NCBI GenBank assembly: GCA_013115135.1
Contig: JABANP010000283.1
Span: 1 to 64,000 of the forward strand
DNA: 64,000 bases
Direction of reading: 5' to 3'
Source: Perkinsus olseni
Taxonomy: Eukaryota; Perkinsozoa; Perkinsida; Perkinsidae
Shown: positions 34,060-45,403 of the stretch, one piece after another
Layout of the letters: every line of letters begins with the position of its first letter
How positions within the stretch are numbered: position 1 is the stretch's first letter
Translations under genes and position numbers: made by a program
The notes under the pieces: model-generated
What the model saw: only the letters and a program-made list of their open reading frames with translations
Told to the model about the DNA's origin: nothing
Databases searched by the model: none

Positions 34060-35189
34060 ATGACTGATCAGAGTAAGACGGAGCATCCCCCAGCAGCTGA
34101 GCTTGAAGAGGGTATCCGCTCGGGTAGTGATGAGAAAGTACTTGCCGGTGCTGGGGTACTGGCTGCGGATGCCCCAGCTAAACGGTATTGTTGTGGCAAA
34201 CTAAGTCGTAAGCAGTTCATATGGCTATGGATTATCATTGTTATACTTATGATATTGATAATAGTCGCTGTATTATTGATATTGTTCGTTGGTGGCAGAG
34301 CCATGGCGCAGAGCGGCCTGAACTCATCGGTTGTGAATCTTAATGAGCTGGCCATTCGCGACCCCGTTGAGTGCGGTGGCAATGACGCCAGTGCGGCTCT
34401 ATGTTTGGACAGTACTATGAAGATAAGTGTTAAAAGTGACAGTATGTCGTCTACTATTCTACCATCGCGCAATGATATATATATTAATGGTAAACAGCTA
34501 GGTTATGTGTATCTACCGCGGATGGATGTTGCTGGGCATGCTACTACTCAGTTCACTAATGATGCCACTTTATATGTTACAGATAGAGCAGTATTTGATG
34601 AATTTGGAGTCGATGTTATGCTGAAGGATACGGTTTCGCTGAACATGAAGGGCAAGATGGACGTCAAAGGTTTGGGTATTACCTTTAAGGGTCTTAATTT
34701 TTGATAAATCTGTTAGCATGAGTGGTTTCAATAACTTCACCAACGTTATGGGCAAGTCTACTACCGCGATACAGTTTTTTCCCACCTGATGATGAATTGA
34801 AGAAGAAATATTGGACAGATGTGCCTGGTGTAATACAGGCCCAATTTGGCTATTCTGGCGTAGAGGTACCAAATCCAACTGTAATTACTATACCTAATGT
34901 TGGCAACGTAACTGGTGACTTGTACTACAAGAACACGCCTGTGGGGGTGTCTGTGGCTGTTAATGGCACTAGTCTGATAGCGAAGAGTATGTCTTATGTT
35001 AAGAATATGGTGGTTATTCAAATAAGGAACGAGACACTCAACATAGTTAACGAGATGGCAGCGAAGTTGCTAAGTGGTCAAGAAGTGATACTACTTTTAC
35101 ATGGTACGTCTACTTCTAATAGCATATGGACAAACGCAGTGAAGTCGATGTATATGCCTACCAATGCGACTCCCCCAGCATCTTCTTGA
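34060..35189 (+). CDS. Single-pass membrane protein with LEA-14/DUF3712-like ectodomain, two +1 shifts
   Basis: From ATG 34060 the protein has an acidic cytoplasmic N-terminus, CCGKLSRKQF, then one hydrophobic segment of about 24 residues (IWLWIIIVILMILIIVAVLL) and a large outside domain. INGKQLGYVYLPRMDV and KGKMDVKGLGITFKG resemble DUF3712/LEA-14-like beta domains. The frame ends at TGA 34702 in a T-run but continues as DKSVSMSGFNNF if one T is dropped. A second one-base surplus occurs in the T6C3 run at 34775-34783, after which PPDDELKKKYW runs to the stop at 35187. Continuity of sense on both sides suggests one gene of about 375 residues. Composition is more AT-rich than its neighbours. 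Function unknown. Confidence 0.6.
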
Positions 35190-36338
35190 ATGAGCTTATC
35201 GAGGTCATAGTCGTCACATTATTTTCTTTATGATATGTCGAATCCAATTTGGCAATGATGCGTAGCAGTCGGTGGTGACTCCAGTCTTTATGGCTGATAT
35301 TTTTACGTGACCGTGTTGGAAGGCGGTCGAGGAAAGTTCGTTTTTCCCGTGGTAGGGTCGGTATACCACGTAAGTTATGGTCAGACGGTCTTCTCTCAGT
35401 TAGAATGGCAGTGTGGTGTTGCATAGTCAATCAACGTTAACGGGCTGTTCTATAATTCCGGTGCTTCGACTCCTATGGGTTGTTATTCTTTCGCTTTTGT
35501 TAACGGCACTAAGCGTCAGTGACGACAACAGCGCTGTCTATAGCAATCACTAGCGAAGGACGCTGACTTGCACGGATAATCTCAGGAGATCGGCTCTTGT
35601 GGTCTAGCCAAGCGACGTGCAGAATAGTTATCGGTCGGGATAGTCTTGTGTTTCGAGCGTCGCCTGGCTGCCAAGTCCTTGCGTTCTGAGGATTCCAGAG
35701 GCATGAGCATTGAGTGGTATGATGAGAATGGAGCACTGGTGAGATCACTACAATCGAGTAGCTTGAAGATTCTTTGGTGTCCCCGATCATCCCAGGTGAT
35801 GGACACTGGGGCAGGGTGACTGCTGACGAGGTCGGGGCACTGTTCCGTGGGCACACTCTACTTCAAATGAGGTTAGTGTAGAAGAGCTTGGCCCCTTGCA
35901 TGCCATTCAGTAGCTCTAGAAAGCGAGTGGGTCTTCTCATGAGCGTGTTGGGGTTCCGGACGGCTCCAAAAGAGGTCTGACAAGAGTGTCTGTTTCTCAT
36001 CGAACACGTTAGGTTCCTCCTTTGTTGATAGGCTTGTTCTACCTGTCGCGTTTCGTACTGTATCCTCGTGTTAGAAGGCGGACTCCAGGCGGATCTCGCC
36101 GGCTGTCAACCGATCCTTTCTTCGCCTTCGAGTATGATGGCTCACCAGTAGGTCATTAGACTTAACTTGAGTTACAGTGAGCCCATGCGCAACAACGGTA
36201 GGGGATTGAGGCTTCTCGCCTGTTAACGCAGCGGTCCTTCCATTTCGATTCTCATGCGACAAGTAACAACTCGTCAATTTCAACGCCTACCAGCATCATT
36301 ACCAGCTGACGCAAGGAACAGAAGTAGGCTGACGGGGG
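35190..36338. other. Spacer; possible very weak MATH-like exon
   Basis: Around 35690-35744 the read GMSIEWYDENGAL followed by GTGAG recalls the GWLDENGEL exon end, but flanking exons are not found. Otherwise nothing is recognised. Confidence 0.3.
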
Positions 36339-38705
36339 ATGCTTGAGCGTTCTAACATTCCGGAGTCGAGCATCAAACTTGAATCTCTCGCATCAGGAGA
36401 AAGTTGCAAATGATCATCAGAATCTTCACATTTTCATGACAATATTCTCAATGATCATTCTATCGAGGTTCTACCTCGGTAGGGCCTCAGGCGACCTCTC
36501 AGCATACCGTCTAGTTGACGCCATCGCCGGCCTCAATGGATTTTTGTTGCTTATTCCTTAGCGGAGAGAGCCGCGAGAGTATCCGAGCTTGTCTTCCGCA
36601 TCGATAATGTAACCAAGTACAAAGTCGGAGAGTATATAAAGTCACCGAGTAAAATGATCGAGCTCTTCAAGTATCAAGTAATGTGGCCTCTTTTCGGCTC
36701 ATGACATCTGCGCATCGGGTGCTGAATCTATACGGAATCGATGTTACCGGACCTCCTTCTCAGCTTATGATCTACCCCATGGGGGAGGATAGAGACACCT
36801 TGACAATCTTCCTCCAGCGGGTCCCTATGGACGGTACCGGCCACGCTCCTGTCTTTAAGGTGGCGTAGTCAGTCCTGCATCTCAACTCAGGAGTGGACCC
36901 TCGTTTTGTGTACGAGAACGTTGCTTTTGAGATTTCTATAATGAACCACCGGGATGACCAAGAGGCTATGGTAAGCTCTCAGATTTCCTGGGATACGCGT
37001 ATAATAAGGATCTGCTAGTTAACGGCCTGTAAAATTTTCGTGTCTCGTGAATACTTGGCTTTGCTGATCAGACAAGAGGGAAGGTCAAAGGTTCATTCGC
37101 GGCCGATGCGCGAGTAAGAGGATTCGAAAAAGATATCATCGACCAGGTGTTGCGGTCAGCTTATGTGGATGGTGATGGAGGCATGGTGAGTCTCTGCGGG
37201 AACTCGTATGGAGTTATTGCCAGCTGGTGAAGTGCGGGTCTTCCTGCGAAATGGTTTGGGGATGGACTGCGCGGTCTGTAGAAGACCATCAATTCGCGTG
37301 CGGGCTTGTCTTCAAATGTGACTCATGAGTCCCGACGGCTTCGCGAGGCGTCTCCCCGGCATGGCGGAGTGTCTTCATCACGGCTTCGATAGGTTATCAA
37401 GGCGCGGGTGGACCTCAACAATTCAAGACTGTCTCCGGCAGAAGAAGATGAGGAGGGATTTTGGATCGAAGATATTGCTGATTTCAAAAAAGGCGAGGAC
37501 ATGAAATTCAGGCCATCATGGATCGGCAACTATCGAACACGGGTGAAGCACTTACTCTTCCGACTCACGCCGATGCTGCAGGACTTTGATCCCTGAATAA
37601 TCCCACGCGTTCCCCTTCAAGGTTGTGGTGTATCCAGGAGGGCATCCTGACCATGTCGATGGCCAGGAGGGGCTGGCCGTATACGTACATGTACTGGAAA
37701 GCAAGGGTGAGAGTTCGAAGGGGAAAACTCTCGCCTTGATAGTAGGAGGTCCCATTGTAGGAACTGAAATGGTTGCTCATCCTCTGAAGCTCAAGGTTAC
37801 GGTGGTTAATCATAAAATGAAGGTGAATTCCATTGTGAGTGGGAGAAACGGTCGGCACGGAAAATGCTCGATGCTTTGACCTGCCGGTCTAGCAGGCCTT
37901 GTGTAGCTTGTACATGATGGCATTCTGTTGGGGCCGGTTCTCAGTCCTGGGTCGGCACTTTCCAGCCTGATGGCGCTGGGGATGACAGCTGGGGTCCCAA
38001 CCGACTCATGAGCGTTGCTGACTTAAAAGATGATAGCAAGGGATGGTTGGATAGTGATGGCGAACTGGTGAGCCCTCTTACTATCGCATCATTCGAATTT
38101 TTCTTGGTCCCGCGGGAAAATAGTAACTCCTCGAGTTGATGGACACATTAACCCCTTATTAGTTACTCATGATTTCAGTGGAATCTGCGGATGAGGGTCG
38201 CGACCCGCTGAGCTTCACAAAGAGGTGGGCTGTCAGTAGCCATGCTGCGTGGATGCGGGATGCTCTCTGTCCAGAGACTGGAATTCAGTCGCTGGATACC
38301 ACTTCTCACGCTGCTCACGCGATGAATCGCAAGTGCATATAGATTTCCCCTGGAACTAGATCTGCTACTGAATGCAGAGCCGTTGCCGAATATCGCCAAG
38401 AAACTTCGACTGCGACCTCGCCATGTCGCCCTTCACACAGCGGGCAACGACGCGGGGATGGGAGTTCCACACTGTGGAGTCCATGGACAAATTGGCGCCG
38501 TGAAAGCCGACCCCTTGGTCGTCCTGGAAAGCTCTCAAAGGGACGGATGGGCAGGGTTGCCACAACACCAAGTTCATGACCTAGGGTTTCTAGAGACGTT
38601 TTACATTGAGGAGCGAAGTTTATTGGAATACATAAGTTAAGTGGTCAATTCCCTTTCAGTTCCGCGAAAAAGAGGAGAATCTCAGTGAAGACAGACGGAG
38701 TATGA
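36339..38705 (+). CDS. Double-MATH-domain protein E with SAKKRR tail
   Basis: A probable first exon starts at ATG 36339. Further exons: 36562-36677, 36764-36859, 36891-36970, 37072-37185, 37393-37542, 37622-37706, 37761-37834, 37945-38067, 38163-38224 and 38660-38705. Domain 1 shows FRIDNVTKYKVGEYIKSP, LMIYPMGED, VPMDGTGH and YENVAFEISIMNHRDD. Domain 2 shows VIKARVDLNNSRL, IEDIADFKKGEDMKFRP, VVVYPGGHPDHVDG, LKVTVVNHKMK, DDSWGPNRLMSVADLK and ISVESADEGRDPLSF. The tail SAKKRRISVKTDGV is a strong nuclear-localisation candidate. The intron between exons 3 and 4 is only about 31 nt, and its phase is one base off relative to gene F, so either a nearby alternative donor is used or a one-base lesion is present. 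Otherwise one of the best-preserved members. Confidence 0.8.
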
Positions 38706-39629
38706 CAGACTGAGTCTTCAAGACGCATATACAGACTTTAGAGTGGAGAATCGGCTGAGTGACTTCAGATTTAAGGGACAGCTCCTCGGAGCTCGTTTCT
38801 GTCACCCTTTTTCACAATATTCCCGCTCTGGCGGCTCTGACCTCTCACCTCAGTGTGGGATCTCATAAGTTTTTCCGATTTGTCCTCCAGCAGATCGTTG
38901 AGTTGTTGAGGCTTTTCGTTTCATCCCGCTGGAGCAGATAGTTGAAACTCACTGCAGGGGCCCGCTTTGTTCACTCAGTCCTTCACCGGAATTTTTGAGA
39001 ACGCCGGTACTTTCGCTGGTGAAAGATGAAATGTCTTCCTTTCCGATGGTGAGCTCATCCGCCGCGACGGGCAAAGTCTTCGATAGCGTCGAGGTAGGCA
39101 GAGCTTCCAGGTGATGAACTTCATGATAGAGTAGGTATAGCAATGGAGTCGACTTAACTGATGCAGGCTGTGGTATAGACGACAAAGTGACACAATCGGG
39201 GACAGGAAATGAAGGTTGCTCGGTGGAGAAGATGGAAAGTTTGCCGTTAGCAATCACGGCGCTTCGTTCAACGTTAATCGAAAGAGACGTATCGCTTGCA
39301 AGTGCCTGCGATCAATGAGATGTTCGAACCATCTGTTAGATAAATCGTAGCAGATCTCAGGGTGGATTTCCTCTCTGCCAGAATCACGAATCGGAGTGAA
39401 ACCAACTGAACTAGCATTTATCGTGCGGATGGGTTTAGAATGTCGATTGTAGTGTTTATGTTAGGTGCGTGCCTAGCAGTTTTCACTAGCTTCCGCAATA
39501 CCTGTATAGTAGCTCAACTTGTGCTGCACAAATCGAACCTGGTAGGAGACGGGAACAGAAATCTAAGATCATTTCGTCTCAAAGCGGATACGACTCGGAT
39601 TGCAATGCAGTTCTTCCGTAACGATCCCT
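38706..39629. other. Spacer between MATH E and F
   Basis: Contains the promoter of gene F; no coding feature recognised. Confidence 0.35.
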
Positions 39630-41865
39630 ATGCCTGCAGCGGTCAAGTCTTCCTCGGGGAATCAAGGAAGGCCAGACAAAGAGGTGGAACCCAAGAATGG
39701 AGGTAGGATAATGAAACTCGCGGGTACTTTTATTCCCGAACCATTTCTTCGACCTCCGTGTGCTCGTCAGCCAATGGAGATCCGAAAGTGTCTGAGCTGG
39801 TCTTTCGCATCAACGACATCACGAAGTTCAAAGTTGGAGAGTCTATTAGGTCACCCAGCAAATTGATTGAGCTCTTCAATTATCAAGTGAGGGGAAGCTA
39901 CTGCGGTCCTCGAATTCAAACGAATGTTCTGTCTCGTTCGAGTATTTCGTTCATCTCCAACTATATCATGAGTACTGCTCTTCTATCTCAGCTCGAGGTT
40001 TATCCAATGGGCCAGGTTGACAACTCCTTGAGCGCTTACGTCTGGGCAATCCCTACGAGTGGTACGGGGCCTTCCTATCGACTTAAGCGTAGCCGCCTGT
40101 GGGCTGATCTTCCTTCAGGCGTGAGTGCTCGAGTTGCGTACGAGAATGTTGTTATGCAGATAAGCCTCGTGAACCATCGGAATGAGGAGCAGTCTATGGT
40201 AAGTCCTGCGCCTGGAATATCGGACGAGCGAACCTACGACGTCTCTAGCGCGCTCTTGCTCCTAGAGTGTTAAACTCCGCTTCAGACAAGAAGAAGTGGT
40301 GGAAGGTCATACGATATGGATTCACCGAGCTGGGGGTGGAGAAAATTGCTCGACAAAGTGCTGCGGGAGGCAGAGAACCCGGACTTCTTCGATGATAGAG
40401 GAGGCATAGTAAGTCTCTAAGAAGTCCCTACGCGAAGCTCCCAGTAAACACAGCTCCCAGCGTACCAAATTGGTACTACCAATTGCCCCTGTAACCGGTT
40501 TTCTAGTTCCATTTCGTTTTCCCTATTTTGAGCTCCCGACGCTTGAGCTTGCCATCGCCATTCTCGGTGATCGGCATCCATCTCTCCTAGCTTTTTTCGG
40601 CCTCCTTCTTAGGTTATCAAGGCACGGGTGGACCTCACTAATGCGAGATTCACTCTCACTCCGCCACCGATTGTTCCGCCGGGACCTAGCGAGCAAGAAG
40701 TTCGGATTGAAGATGTTATCGATTACGAGATAGGCGAGGACATGAAGTTCAAGCCGGTATGGAAAGGCAACTATCGGACACAGGTGAAGAATTGCGGACC
40801 GAAGCCTCTGCTCCCACTCACGTTGATGTTTTCCTTCAAGGTTGCAGTGTATCCAGGAGGTCACCCTGACCACGCCGATGGCCAAGAGGCGCTTGCTGTA
40901 TACATCCATATATTGGAATCGAGTAGGGATGGAGTACGCTCGCTTCTTATACGTTTACGTCTGGACGTTTTTTACGGTTGCTTCTGCTGTTAAACGCACT
41001 GTGTGCAGCTCACATCGCAGAGGAAACGGCGATTTCTTTCATTTCAGAAGCTCAACCGCCTTCTCGGTTTCTGAAGCTCAAGGTGACGGTGGTGAATCAG
41101 AAGGAGTTCACGGACTCTATCGTACTGGGGGCAGCAACGCATAACCAATGCTTTCACGGACCTCGTTGCACCTTTATCGTAAAGGCTTTATGGAATGAGC
41201 ACGGAAACTGCCGATGGACGAGCGCCGCATCGGCGCGGTTCAATGCACCGAGTGTTACTGCGGTTTTCAGAACTGGGTAGGCAGCTTCCAAACGGATGAC
41301 GCCGGAGATGACAGCCCAACCGGCTATTAGGTATCGCGGAATTGAGGAATAAGGATATGGGATGGTTGGATGATGATGGAGGACTGGTGAGACCCCGATC
41401 GAAAATTATTCTATTCTCTTGATCCAATGTATCGTCTGTATCACCGCCGCACCGCTCGTCCTTCTGTAATTCAGGTTGTCTGTCGTTTTGTCGCTTCTCT
41501 TTCCGGGTGGTTAGGACATCAGTGGAACCAACGGATGAGGGCAGAGACCCACCGAGCTTTACGAAGAAAGAAGGGTAAGAGAAGGATAAGGAGGGTAAGA
41601 TCCCCTCGTACTGAGGGGATCCTGGTTGCCCCAGTAGGGCATCCTACTCTAATTGAACTCCGCGCTGTGGAAGGGACAAAATCAGACGTCCTCTGATACT
41701 ACACTTGAATGTGAGAGATTCTTTCATTCGAGTGATTGTAGTCCTCGGAGCTATTGCGTGGGCTATACATGTCATGCCGTGCGCAGTTCTGCCAAGAAGA
41801 GGAGAGCCTCCGATCCTGGAAGACCTTCGCGAGGGCCAGCCAAGAACGCAAAAATCGAGAACTAA
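39630..41865 (+). CDS. Double-MATH-domain protein F with SAKKRR tail (7-nt deletion in exon 9)
   Basis: ATG 39630 (MPAAVKSSSGNQGRP). Exons: 39630-39702, 39771-39886, 39992-40088, 40119-40198, 40286-40408, 40613-40783, 40841-40922, 41048-41121, 41271-41386, about 41506-41574 and 41787-41865, with phases fitting through exon 8. Intron 3 is 30 nt. Domain 1: ELVFRINDITKFKVGESI, LEVYPMGQVDN, YENVVMQISLVNH, SWGWRKLLDKVLREAE. Domain 2: VIKARVDLTNARF, IEDVIDYEIGEDMKFKP, VAVYPGGHPDHADGQEAL, LKVTVVNQKEFTDS. In exon 9 the universal DDSWGPNRL motif has lost seven bases (GACAGC joins CCAACC), breaking the frame. The acceptor before exon 10 also lacks the usual AG. The tail SAKKRRASDPGRPSRG ends at TAA 41863. 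Probably very recently disabled, or mis-sequenced. Confidence 0.75.
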
Positions 41866-42366
41866 TTTCGCCGTAATTATTACGCAGCGATGAAAGTCTT
41901 TCCATCGACACTGCCCCTTAGTTCTTCTCGCGATGTCCGACGTAAATAGGGTCTCATTACGTACGAGTACTGAACCTAGGCTCAAAGCCTTCCGACCTCC
42001 GTCATCCCTGTCTTACATCAAGGGGTTTCTATGTGTTGACTTCGGATTCTGAGTTGTCAGTAGGTCTCTTCTTCTGGGGGAAAAGGTTCGGGGATCGCTT
42101 CATGGCAAGAAGTCTGCTACACGACACACTTGAAGTCGAATCGATTCCATCGCTCTGACATATCTTGAGAATGCGAGAGGGCTCCCGGATGCTTCTCTCA
42201 ATTGGGTCTTCACAGAATGTTCGGATATTAATGACAGCTATGTTGGTCTGTTATTTCATCACTCTTCATTCTATCACCAGAATAAGCTTCGTCGAGACAA
42301 GAGGCTGCTTTGTTCTCTTTCATACTCGACTTGTGTGATGTGGCGAGCATTGTACTTCGTTTTCAG
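41866..42366. other. Spacer between MATH F and G
   Basis: First exons of decayed gene G would be expected here but are not recognisable. Confidence 0.3.
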
Positions 42367-44098
42367 CTGCAGACCTTGCCAGTGAACCAGGTTGATGGTA
42401 GCTTTAGCGCTCACCTCCTGAGGATACCCGTGGATGATGGTACGGGTCTTTTCAACTGGCTTATGGGTCATTCACCTTTTGCTGCTTCGAATCTCAGCGC
42501 TGGGCGCACGATTCACCTACGAGGAAGTAATCTGAAATAAACCACCGGGATAGCGGCGAGGCGGTGGAGAATCCCCATGCTATGAGAGCGGGTCGTTTCT
42601 TGACCCGTCCTCGTTTTCCGTTGTTCTTCATCCGCGTGGTGGCCGCATTGTCGGCGATGTACTGGGGAAGAAGGGGGATCTCGGAAGGCTATCATTATAC
42701 TTGTCCAACTCTCGCTACTCTGATATATGTTACTAATGGTAGGCTATGAATTTCTCGCTATGTGTTGTTCCTCTCCGCCCCTTGAAGGCCATACATTATC
42801 ACGGTGGTGAATCACAAGGAATCCACAGCCTCTGTCGTAATCGCCTCTAAGTCGATTACCACGTATATGATGTCGATCAGAGACTATAGAATAAATACGC
42901 CGCTTTGCCGTAGTGATTCCCTAGTACTGATTTACCTGTACCCACCTCTACCTGTGTCCACTACTAGCAGTTGCTCGAGGCTTGGATTTCTCGACCAATC
43001 GTAGATGTTTCGGCTCTCTTCAGTCTCACCGATTAGCCGGCGAATGACGTTCGTTGACCTGCGTAGTCCCTGGCAACGGACGAGTGCGAGCTCAGCGCCC
43101 TCCAGTGACCCGCTCTTACTGCAGGATTGGCAGCTCTTCTTGCCCTGGAGTCGACATCCTTTGATGGGTCTCCATCCTGAACTGGTGCACTGGTAACTAG
43201 CACGTCGTTGTGCATGCGTTTATGTTGATGGGGTCGGCGATTTTCGGAGATGGCGTTTAAGGTCGCTGCTGGGGTCCCATTCGGCCATTGGAAATGGATG
43301 GTCGGGGTTTGCAAACCCTGGAGAATGAGGATTTCCATCGGCTCTCAAGGTCTTTCGAAAGTCGTCATGGCACAACAAACCCATCTCTTTAACAACATTG
43401 TAAGACGGAAGGGGTCAAAGCACAGCATCTGGATCTTCGATTGGCCCTCTCTGCCCGACGGATCCCGGTTATAGCCAGGATCGAGGCCTTGTGTTATGTG
43501 TATATCTCACATGATCCTTACAAATTCCAGGTCTAGGGAGAATGCCCTGAATTCTGAAATTCGACATCTAAAAGAAGGGTGAAAGTTCTAGGCAAGATTA
43601 CGAAACCAGGCAGCTAGTTACGGTCTTGCGTAACGGCTCTTTGGACTTCCCCCAATCATCATGATTGAATCATGTCATGATGATGCCTGAGCGAGGAAGT
43701 CCAATTGTCAGTTTGAAAACTTCGCAGATCTGCGCTTATCTCAGATCTGCGCTCTGCGGTATTCAAGTCGAGGGGATTGTGAAGCGTCCAGGTGTCTACC
43801 TCTCAGTTTCGTTCTGTTTCCATGGCCGCAGCAACCGGCTTGGGTTCGCCCGATCAACCACATCTGCAATTGGTTGATGCCGCTAAACTTTGAAGAGTGT
43901 TTGGATCCGTTGGCATGGGCTGAGATAAAACTAGAGTCATGAAATCGATTCTTGAAATTTCCGTCACCATGCTGAAGAGCGCTCAGGTCCGCCGCCTCTT
44001 TCAGGTCGACCAAGAGAAAACTGTCGGATCCTGGGGAGGTCGCGCAAAGTGTTGCAAAGAAGGCCAGGGCGAGCAGTAGCTCCTCGAACCGTGACTGA
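42367..44098 (+). pseudogene. Double-MATH gene G, decayed
   Basis: Recognisable pieces are LQTLPVNQVDGSFSAHLL with VDDGTG (42367 exon), then RFTYEE and, in another frame, NHRDSGEAV (42500-42570). ITVVNHKESTASV (about 42795-42837) is the exon-8 equivalent. A WGP-like exon survives near 43262, and the tail exon 44005-44098 reads STKRKLSDPGEVAQSVAKKA. Exon 2, exon 6 and exon 7 equivalents were not found and several frames are broken. The tail is of the STKRK type otherwise seen in H and I. Confidence 0.6.
43641..43704. repeat. Nested inverted repeats in decayed MATH G
   Basis: TTGGACTTCC (43641-43650) pairs with 43695-43704, and inside it ATCATCATGA (43655-43664) pairs with 43675-43684. Confidence 0.85.
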
Positions 44099-45403
44099 AG
44101 CACGTGTAGCTCAGAGGTGCTCCTTAATCAACCCTTATGCGCTTCTGCGCGTCGATGATCGTAACAACTGAGCGCGAAAGTTCTACCGCTGATCTCATAC
44201 ATTGTTTTCATCAAGAGTTTTTTCTTGAGTTGGCGATTACCTTGTGGCTGGGAGACCTGTCCGATGGTAGTGTGGTGGTTTGCTCACAGATCTTAATACA
44301 GCCGTCTCATTTGGACCACTGACCTTTCGGGTGCACCTTCCTCTGGGTGAACCTCCCAACGAATGCATTTGGTCGCGTAAATTAATGATGAATAAGCGTT
44401 GACTCCGTCATGACACTAAGACCTTCCTTGCGCGGCGCAAGTTGCGCCTTTTGAAAGTCATCGACATCATGTCGAGGGTCTTTGAATGACTTCATGTTGA
44501 CGACATGAAGTCATTCAAAGACCCTCGTTGAACCCTACCCATTCGAATGAGAAACTCGGGTGGGAACTCTCCCCGAGGGCCATTTCACTGCAATCTAAGG
44601 AATGCGTTCGAGCATGCAGTGAGATTGGTCAAAGATCGCATGGTAGGAGCATGGCCGGTCCTTCGCGGAACAGGTCTCGAACGTAGTGGCAATGCCGAAG
44701 AGCTAGTCACCTGACTAGGAAGGAAAGAGCTCCCTTGGGAGCTGGCACTCCTCGGCCAGGAACATGCCAAGATTCTCCAGTCTGAGGACTGATAGAAGTC
44801 GTGGTCGGTTCCCTCTGCACTTGCACTCCTTCTTTTTCCAGTCGTCTGTCAACCTCGATATATTAAGATGAGTGGCGGAGCATAGCGTCGACTCGGTGCT
44901 AGCAAACTTGGAGATTTCCAATTCTCGGTTTTGCATTCTTGTGTTGTCAGCACTTCCTCGCCTCTGCCTTTTCTCCTTGTTGTATAGGAAATATGAGGAG
45001 CACTAGCGCTCTGCAGTTCGCGACTGTACTCTTCGGTGCTCGCATGGCCGTACCACCGACCCGCTCAAGGGTGACCAGTCAACAAATGGCGGCCTGCAGA
45101 GAAGTCTTGGCACTCAACAATGCAGGTTGGGTTCCATCTCGCGGTTGGCAATCGTCACAAAGCTTGTCGATTCCTCTATCCTAGCTAAGCCATCCTGTAC
45201 GAGTGAATATGCTTTCTCTTGCTCGCTCCAACGATTTGTTCATTTACTCAGCAGCGGGAACGGTGAGAATCGCAGTTTAGGCTGTCAAATGAGAGATTTG
45301 ACGATTGACCGTAACTCCTGCATGGCTCGGGGGTGCTGAGGGCGTCGGATAACGCTCTTGACTGCTCTCTTCCATCATAATCGCTGACTACATCGAGATC
45401 GTT
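44099..45403. other. Spacer between MATH G and H with strong inverted repeats
   Basis: No gene recognised. It holds a perfect 25-bp inverted repeat (44473-44527), a 6-bp one immediately before it, and two short ones at 44703-44718 and 44728-44743. Confidence 0.4.
44473..44527. repeat. Perfect 25-bp inverted repeat with 5-nt loop
   Basis: CGAGGGTCTTTGAATGACTT... at 44473-44497 is matched exactly in reverse complement by 44503-44527. An overlapping small palindrome CGACATCATGTCG lies at 44462-44474. Confidence 0.95.

Noticed and set aside
34698..34790. Programmed frameshifting at T-runs
   Set aside because: No supporting stimulatory structure or conserved site could be shown, and homopolymer error is the simpler explanation; kept only as an open finding.
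35640..35760. MATH exon relic
   Set aside because: Only about a dozen residues resemble the exon end, and no adjacent exon matches.
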